From NCBI RefSeq assembly GCF_001908185.1, contig NZ_LGHM01000003.1:1-38222 (forward strand): DNA of 38,222 nt, in the 5' to 3' direction. This stretch comes from Bradyrhizobium sp. AS23.2 (lineage in GTDB: Bacteria > Pseudomonadota > Alphaproteobacteria > Rhizobiales > Xanthobacteraceae). Made by a program: the position numbers and the translations under genes. Shown here one piece after another: positions 33,892 through 38,222 of the stretch (positions are counted from its first letter, which is position 1; each line of letters opens with the position of its first letter). A model generated the notes under the pieces. That model saw only the letters and a program-made list of their open reading frames with translations, ran no database searches and was not told the DNA's origin.

Positions 33892-36800
33892 ATGAACTTC
33901 ACCGACCTCTTCATTCGCCGGCCCGTTCTTGCCACTGTGGTCAATCTGATGATCCTCGCGCTCGGCCTGCGCGCCATGACCTCGCTGCCTGTGCTGCAAT
34001 ATCCGCGCACGCAGAATGCGGTCATCACCGTTACCACCACCTATTACGGCGCTGCCCCCGATGTGATCGCCGGCTTCATCGCAACGCCACTCGAGAACGC
34101 GATCGCCCAGGCGAACGGCATCGACTATATGAGCTCGAATAGCGCAAGCGGCGTCAGCACGATCACCATCTACCTCCGCCTCAACTACGATGCCGACAAG
34201 GCACTGACGGAAATCAACACCAAGGTCAGTTCGGTGCTCAACCAGCTTCCCTCAGGGTCGCAGCAACCGGTGCTGAAGGTGCAGATCGGTCAGACGATCG
34301 ACGCCATGTATCTCGGCTTCGACAGCGACGTGCTGGGACGGAATCAAATCACCGATTATCTCACCCGCGCCGTTCAGCCGAAGCTGCAGGCCGTACCGGG
34401 CGTTCAGACCGCGGAAATTCTAGGCGGACAGAACTTTGCACTGCGGGCGTGGCTCAACCCGAAAAAGCTGGCTGCTTATGGCCTCAGCGCCGCGGATGTA
34501 GCGGCTGCGTTGACGCAGAACAATTTTATCTCCGGGCTCGGCACCACCAAGGGACAGATGGTGGAGGTCAATCTCACAGCATCGACCGGCCTGCATTCGG
34601 AGAGCGAATTTGCCAACTTGATTGTCAAGCAGGCGGGTGGCGCGATCGTGCGGTTGAAGGATGTCGCAAACGTCTCGCTCGGCGCCGACGACTACGAAAC
34701 GCAGGTCGCATTCGACGGCAAGCCGGCGGTCTATATCGGCATCCAGCTGGCGCCGACTGCCAACCTGCTCGACGTGATCGCGGGCGTGCACCGGATCTTC
34801 CCGGGCATACAAGAACAGCTGCCCAACGGACTGCACGGACAGATCGTTTACGATTCCACCAAATTCGTGCGCGCGGCGATCTATGACGTCGTGCGGACGC
34901 TCGTCGAGGCCCTGCTGATCGTCAATCTCGTCGTGTTCCTGTTCCTGGGGTCGGGGCGTTCCGTCGTGATCCCGATGGTCGCGATCCCGCTGTCGCTGGT
35001 GGGCGCCTTCACCATGATGCTGGCAGTTGGTTTCTCGATCAATCTCTTGACGCTGCTGGCGCTGGTGCTTGCGATCGGGCTCGTGGTCGATGATGCCATC
35101 ATCGTCGTCGAAAACGTCAACCGTCACCTTGAGGCCGGCAAGGCGCCGGTCGTTGCGGCGATCGAGGCGGCGCGAGAACTCGGCCGTCCGATCATCGCCA
35201 TGACGGTTGTCCTTGTCGCGGTCTATGTCCCGATCGCGTTCCAGGGCGGTCTGACCGGCGCGCTGTTCACGGAATTCGCATTCACCCTGGTCGGCACGGT
35301 GACAATATCGGCCGTTGCCGCGCTGACGCTGTCGCCGATGATGAGCTCCCGTTTGCTCAAGCCGCATGGCGCAACGCGCGGTTGGCAGGCACGATTCACT
35401 GCCCTCGTTGATCGCCGTTTTGAGGCGCTACGTCGTCTCTATCTGAGCTGGCTGCACGGCAGCCTCGATTATATACCCGTAACAGGCGTCTTCGCACTGC
35501 TCGTGCTGTCCAGCATCTATTTCCTTTATGCTGGTGCTAAGAGCGAACTCGCTCCCCAGGAAGACCAGGGTGTGGTGATTGCGACGTCCACGTTGGCGCC
35601 GGACGCGACCTTACAGCAAAAGGTGCTGTATGCGCGGCAGGTCTTCCAGATCATCAAGAAATATCCGGAGACCGATCACGTCTTCCAGATCAATTCGCCT
35701 GCGCGCGTGGTCTCGGGCATGGTGCTGACGCCGTGGGACGAGCGCACAAGGACGAGCAACCAGCTGCAGCCGATCGTTCAGCAGCAACTCGACCTGGTTG
35801 CCGGGGCACGGATCGCCGCCTTTCAGCTGGCTCCGCTGCCGGGCAGCCAGGGGCTGCCGATACAGTTCGTGATCGAGACGACCGATTCGTTCGACAAGCT
35901 CGACGATGCCGCCCAGCAGTTCCTGAGAGCTGCAATCGACAGCGGAATGTTCATCTTCCTCGACACGGATTTGAAGATCGACAATCCCCAAGCCGTCGTC
36001 GAGATCGATCGCGACAAGGCTGCGCAACTTGGGCTCAAGATGAGCGATGTCGGCAACGCGATGGGGTCGATGCTGGGCGGTGGGTATGTGAACTATTTCA
36101 GCCTCGACCAGCGTTCCTACAAGGTAATCCCGCAAGTCCAGCGACGGTTTCGTCTGAATACCGATCAGCTGCTCAATTATTACGTGGCCAACGTTTCGGG
36201 CATTCCCGTGCCGCTGTCGACGATCGCGCACATCGCGACCAAAACGGTCCCGGAGACGCTCAATCATTTCCAGCAGCTTAACAGCGCCACCATTCAGGGA
36301 GTTGCGGCGCCCGGCGTAGCGCAGTCCGACGCCCTGGACTTCCTGAGCAATCTTGCTGCCAAGACGTTACCGCGAGGCTACACCGTCGACTACAGCGGCT
36401 TGTCCAGGCAATATATTCAGGAATCCTCCGGCTTTGTCGCCACGTTCGGATTTGCGCTGGTGATCATTTTCCTGTCGCTTGCGGCGCTATTCGAAAGCTT
36501 CCGCGATCCATGCATCATATTAGTGTCGGTGCCGATGTCGATCGCCGGCGCGTTGATCTTCGTGAGCCTCGGCATCGGCAGCGCATCGCTGAACATATAC
36601 ACCGATGTCGGCCTGGTGACGTTGATGGGCCTGATCAGCAAGCACGGCATTCTGATTGTCGAATTCGCAAACGAGCTGCAGCGTGGCGGCGTCCCCAAGC
36701 GCGAAGCTATCGAGCAGGCAGCCGGAATCAGGTTGCGGCCGATCCTGATGACGACCGCGGCAATGGTCTTTGGCGTGGTTCCGCTGATCCTTGCTAGCGG

Positions 36801-36984
36801 CGCCGGAGCGGTCTCGCGTTTCAACATGGGACTTGTCATCGCAAGCGGACTTTCGATCGGCACGGTGTTCACCCTTTTCGTGGTACCGGCCATTTATCTC
36901 CTGATCGCGACCGATCATTCCCGCCAGGTAGTGCAGGACGCATCACAGCTTGCGCCGTCAGGTGATGAGGCGAGGACAGTCTGA
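33892..36984 (+). CDS. RND efflux permease (AcrB/MdtB-like)
   Basis: A 1030-residue proton-driven inner-membrane pump from ATG 33892, 10 bp after the adaptor stop; the longer frame to 33754 runs through the adaptor gene. It opens FTDLFIRRPVLATVVNLMIL. TM4 carries the paired aspartates in GLVVDDAIIVVENVNRH (about 399-400), and TM10 the lysine in GLISKHGILIVEFANE (about 917), the proton-relay residues of the family. Two large periplasmic loops are present. Substrates are likely hydrophobic drugs or toxic organics, not determinable here. Confidence 0.96.
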   Translation: MNFTDLFIRRPVLATVVNLMILALGLRAMTSLPVLQYPRTQNAVITVTTTYYGAAPDVIAGFIATPLENAIAQANGIDYMSSNSASGVSTITIYLRLNYDADKALTEINTKVSSVLNQLPSGSQQPVLKVQIGQTIDAMYLGFDSDVLGRNQITDYLTRAVQPKLQAVPGVQTAEILGGQNFALRAWLNPKKLAAYGLSAADVAAALTQNNFISGLGTTKGQMVEVNLTASTGLHSESEFANLIVKQAGGAIVRLKDVANVSLGADDYETQVAFDGKPAVYIGIQLAPTANLLDVIAGVHRIFPGIQEQLPNGLHGQIVYDSTKFVRAAIYDVVRTLVEALLIVNLVVFLFLGSGRSVVIPMVAIPLSLVGAFTMMLAVGFSINLLTLLALVLAIGLVVDDAIIVVENVNRHLEAGKAPVVAAIEAARELGRPIIAMTVVLVAVYVPIAFQGGLTGALFTEFAFTLVGTVTISAVAALTLSPMMSSRLLKPHGATRGWQARFTALVDRRFEALRRLYLSWLHGSLDYIPVTGVFALLVLSSIYFLYAGAKSELAPQEDQGVVIATSTLAPDATLQQKVLYARQVFQIIKKYPETDHVFQINSPARVVSGMVLTPWDERTRTSNQLQPIVQQQLDLVAGARIAAFQLAPLPGSQGLPIQFVIETTDSFDKLDDAAQQFLRAAIDSGMFIFLDTDLKIDNPQAVVEIDRDKAAQLGLKMSDVGNAMGSMLGGGYVNYFSLDQRSYKVIPQVQRRFRLNTDQLLNYYVANVSGIPVPLSTIAHIATKTVPETLNHFQQLNSATIQGVAAPGVAQSDALDFLSNLAAKTLPRGYTVDYSGLSRQYIQESSGFVATFGFALVIIFLSLAALFESFRDPCIILVSVPMSIAGALIFVSLGIGSASLNIYTDVGLVTLMGLISKHGILIVEFANELQRGGVPKREAIEQAAGIRLRPILMTTAAMVFGVVPLILASGAGAVSRFNMGLVIASGLSIGTVFTLFVVPAIYLLIATDHSRQVVQDASQLAPSGDEARTV

Positions 36985-37005
36985 GCGCACTCCTGCTGTG
37001 GCCGA

Positions 37006-37119
37006 TCAGGCGTGCTCCTCGGAAATGTCGCGGTTGGTGTAGTCCGGCAACATCGCGGTTGAAACGATGCTGACGATCACGCAAAACAGGATGTACGATG
37101 CGATCGCATAGCCCGATGT
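37006..37119 (-). pseudogene. MFS transporter C-terminal remnant
   Basis: On the minus strand the last residues of a metabolite:H+ symporter type MFS protein remain: GYAIASYILFCVIVSIVSTA, then LPDYTNRDISEEHA and a TGA at 37008-37006. Nothing of the other eleven membrane segments follows upstream. It marks another deletion junction just after the RND genes. Confidence 0.7.
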
Positions 37120-37515
37120 TATCCGGCGTGGGGTCCGAACGCCGATCGGCGTCTTAAGGACTTGATTGACTTCGCATCTCTGGGGTCAATGTTGGGCGCT
37201 GATTCACACTTACTCTTCAAAAGGGAGTCCTGCGGTTGACCTAATCCGCTCCTGGCCCGTACGCGACAAAACCCCGGCCTTTGACCTAGCGTCGGTTGCC
37301 AGGGATCGACCGGACATGGTCTAGACGCTGTCCGGTCGACGCAAATGATCCATTCCGGAATTCGCGGCGTCTCGCCCGGACCTTTCGCGATGTTCGACTT
37401 CGCGCCGCTATAGTAACGTCAAACGCGCCTGATGAGCGTGACTCTGATGAGTACACTGTCTGGGCCTGATCTTGCTACCGGAACTTTCGTTTCGTTGGGA
37501 CCGGGGAATCGGGAC
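37120..37515. other. Gene-free stretch with possible insertion-sequence traces
   Basis: No gene is supported. GGGGTCAATGTTGGGCGCTG (from about 37179) resembles the ends of some IS21-like elements as I recall them, but no transposase frame is present. A short inverted pair GACCGGACATGG / CTGTCCGGTC (about 37308-37340) is visible. The segment lies between two decayed genes. Confidence 0.3.
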
Positions 37516-38202
37516 ATGATTGTGCTTGCTCGGCACATGACAAAGCGCCTGCGGTACCTGATAGGTCCAGGTGTGGCCACGCCCATCATCTGGATATCGC
37601 TGATTGCTGCGCTGGCCTGCTGGGCCGGCACGCTTACCGCCGCGGCGGACAACTTCTATCGCGCGCAGGCAATCGTGATTGGCCAGAGCGAGGCCAACCG
37701 CATCATCGGCTTCGCCGCTTGTCTCGAGGACGTTCTCATCAAGGTTTCCGGCGCGCTGAAGCTCGCAGGCGATCCTCGATTGGACGTGTACAGATCGCGT
37801 TCGGCTGATTTCGTAAGCGGCTATAGCTACCACGACCAGATGTCCGGCACACCGAAGCGCGATGAGCAGGGCACCCGCGATCGGCCGTACGATCTGTTTG
37901 TCGACTTCGATGACAAGAAGATCGACGACATTCTTAATTCACTCGGCCTCAAGCCCTGGCTTTCGCGCCGCCCGGTCCTTGCCGTTTTTGTCGAGATGGA
38001 GCAGGGCTCAAGGCAATACATCGCCACGTCAGACGCAAAACGGTCCGACCTGCAACGTGACTCGGCGGCAGTTCCGACCACGCCGGCGCGCCGATGGCGC
38101 CGTTCAACAGGCCGCTCCCGAACAGATCCATCTGCTGTTGCAATCGCAGTTGTTGATTGTGTCGGTATCCGCTCCCTGGCATTGCCGTCTGGCGTGACAT
38201 GA
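37516..38202 (+). pseudogene. DUF2066 domain protein with a decayed C-terminus
   Basis: ATG 37516 (or 37537, or 37432) leads to a signal/anchor (PIIWISLIAALACWAGTLTAA) and the DUF2066 domain (NFYRAQAIVIGQSEANRIIG, FAACLEDVLIKVSGALKLAG, DRPYDLFVDFDDKKIDDIL, RRPVLAVFVEMEQGSRQYIA). After SDLQRDS (about 38065) the frame becomes low-complexity and Arg-rich. Another frame there reads SDHAGAPMA, as the family would continue, and a third reads QQAAPEQIHLLLQ, so at least two shifts are likely. DUF2066 function is unknown. In rhizobia it usually sits by purM and a dnaA-like gene; here it does not. Confidence 0.65.
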
Positions 38203-38222
38203 GTCGCTCCCCGATTCTGGTC

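Noticed and set aside
38199..38222. ATG at the right edge as a new gene start
   Set aside because: Only eight codons are visible and there is no ribosome binding site.

Overview
The window looks like a chromosome segment from Bradyrhizobium or a close relative (Nitrobacteraceae, Hyphomicrobiales). The reasons are high GC with strong GC3 bias, a fused trpE(G) gene behind a short Trp-Trp leader peptide, the gene order mutY / DUF721 / dsbA / smc, and several families of roughly 100-150 bp palindromic intergenic repeats of the kind common in Bradyrhizobium and Rhodopseudomonas. The assignment comes from recall of these families; no search was run.

Left half (1 to about 18.4 kb) is conserved core. 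It holds trpL-trpE(G) with an attenuator, apt, a GIY-YIG protein, two paralogous ParA/MinD-like ATPases, a LemA / M48 membrane protease pair, an Rsm22-type methyltransferase, smc, a DsbA-like oxidoreductase, a DUF721 protein, mutY, a PaaI thioesterase, an FAD monooxygenase facing a glutathione S-transferase, and an FkbM methyltransferase. These genes are intact, and repeats fill several of the gaps.

Right half (about 18.4 to 38.2 kb) is accessory in character, with wider gaps and many broken genes: a truncated LysR, a frameshifted HupE/UreJ-like protein, an MDR oxidoreductase with an in-frame TAG, a frameshifted GH15 glycosidase, a frameshifted DUF2269-like membrane protein, an MFS C-terminal remnant and a decayed DUF2066 gene. 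Intact genes here are a GYD-domain protein, an exported acetamidase/formamidase with two linked genes of unclear role, a small heat-shock protein, a thioredoxin-like protein, a small cytochrome c, a saccharopine-dehydrogenase-like reductase and a complete RND efflux adaptor/permease pair.

The strongest unannotated signal is regulatory. Three perfect FNR/FixK-type boxes (TTGA-N6-TCAA) lie 55 to 97 bp upstream of three minus-strand genes: the MDR oxidoreductase, hsp20, and the cytochrome c / DUF2269 pair. A perfect EcfG-type general-stress promoter (GGAAC-N17-CGTT) precedes the RND operon. This suggests a low-oxygen and stress-response island that is partly decaying. A second candidate system is the tightly packed operon acetamidase, one-lobe binding-protein-like protein, helical membrane-anchored protein, HupE/UreJ-like membrane protein, behind a promoter overlapped by three palindromes.
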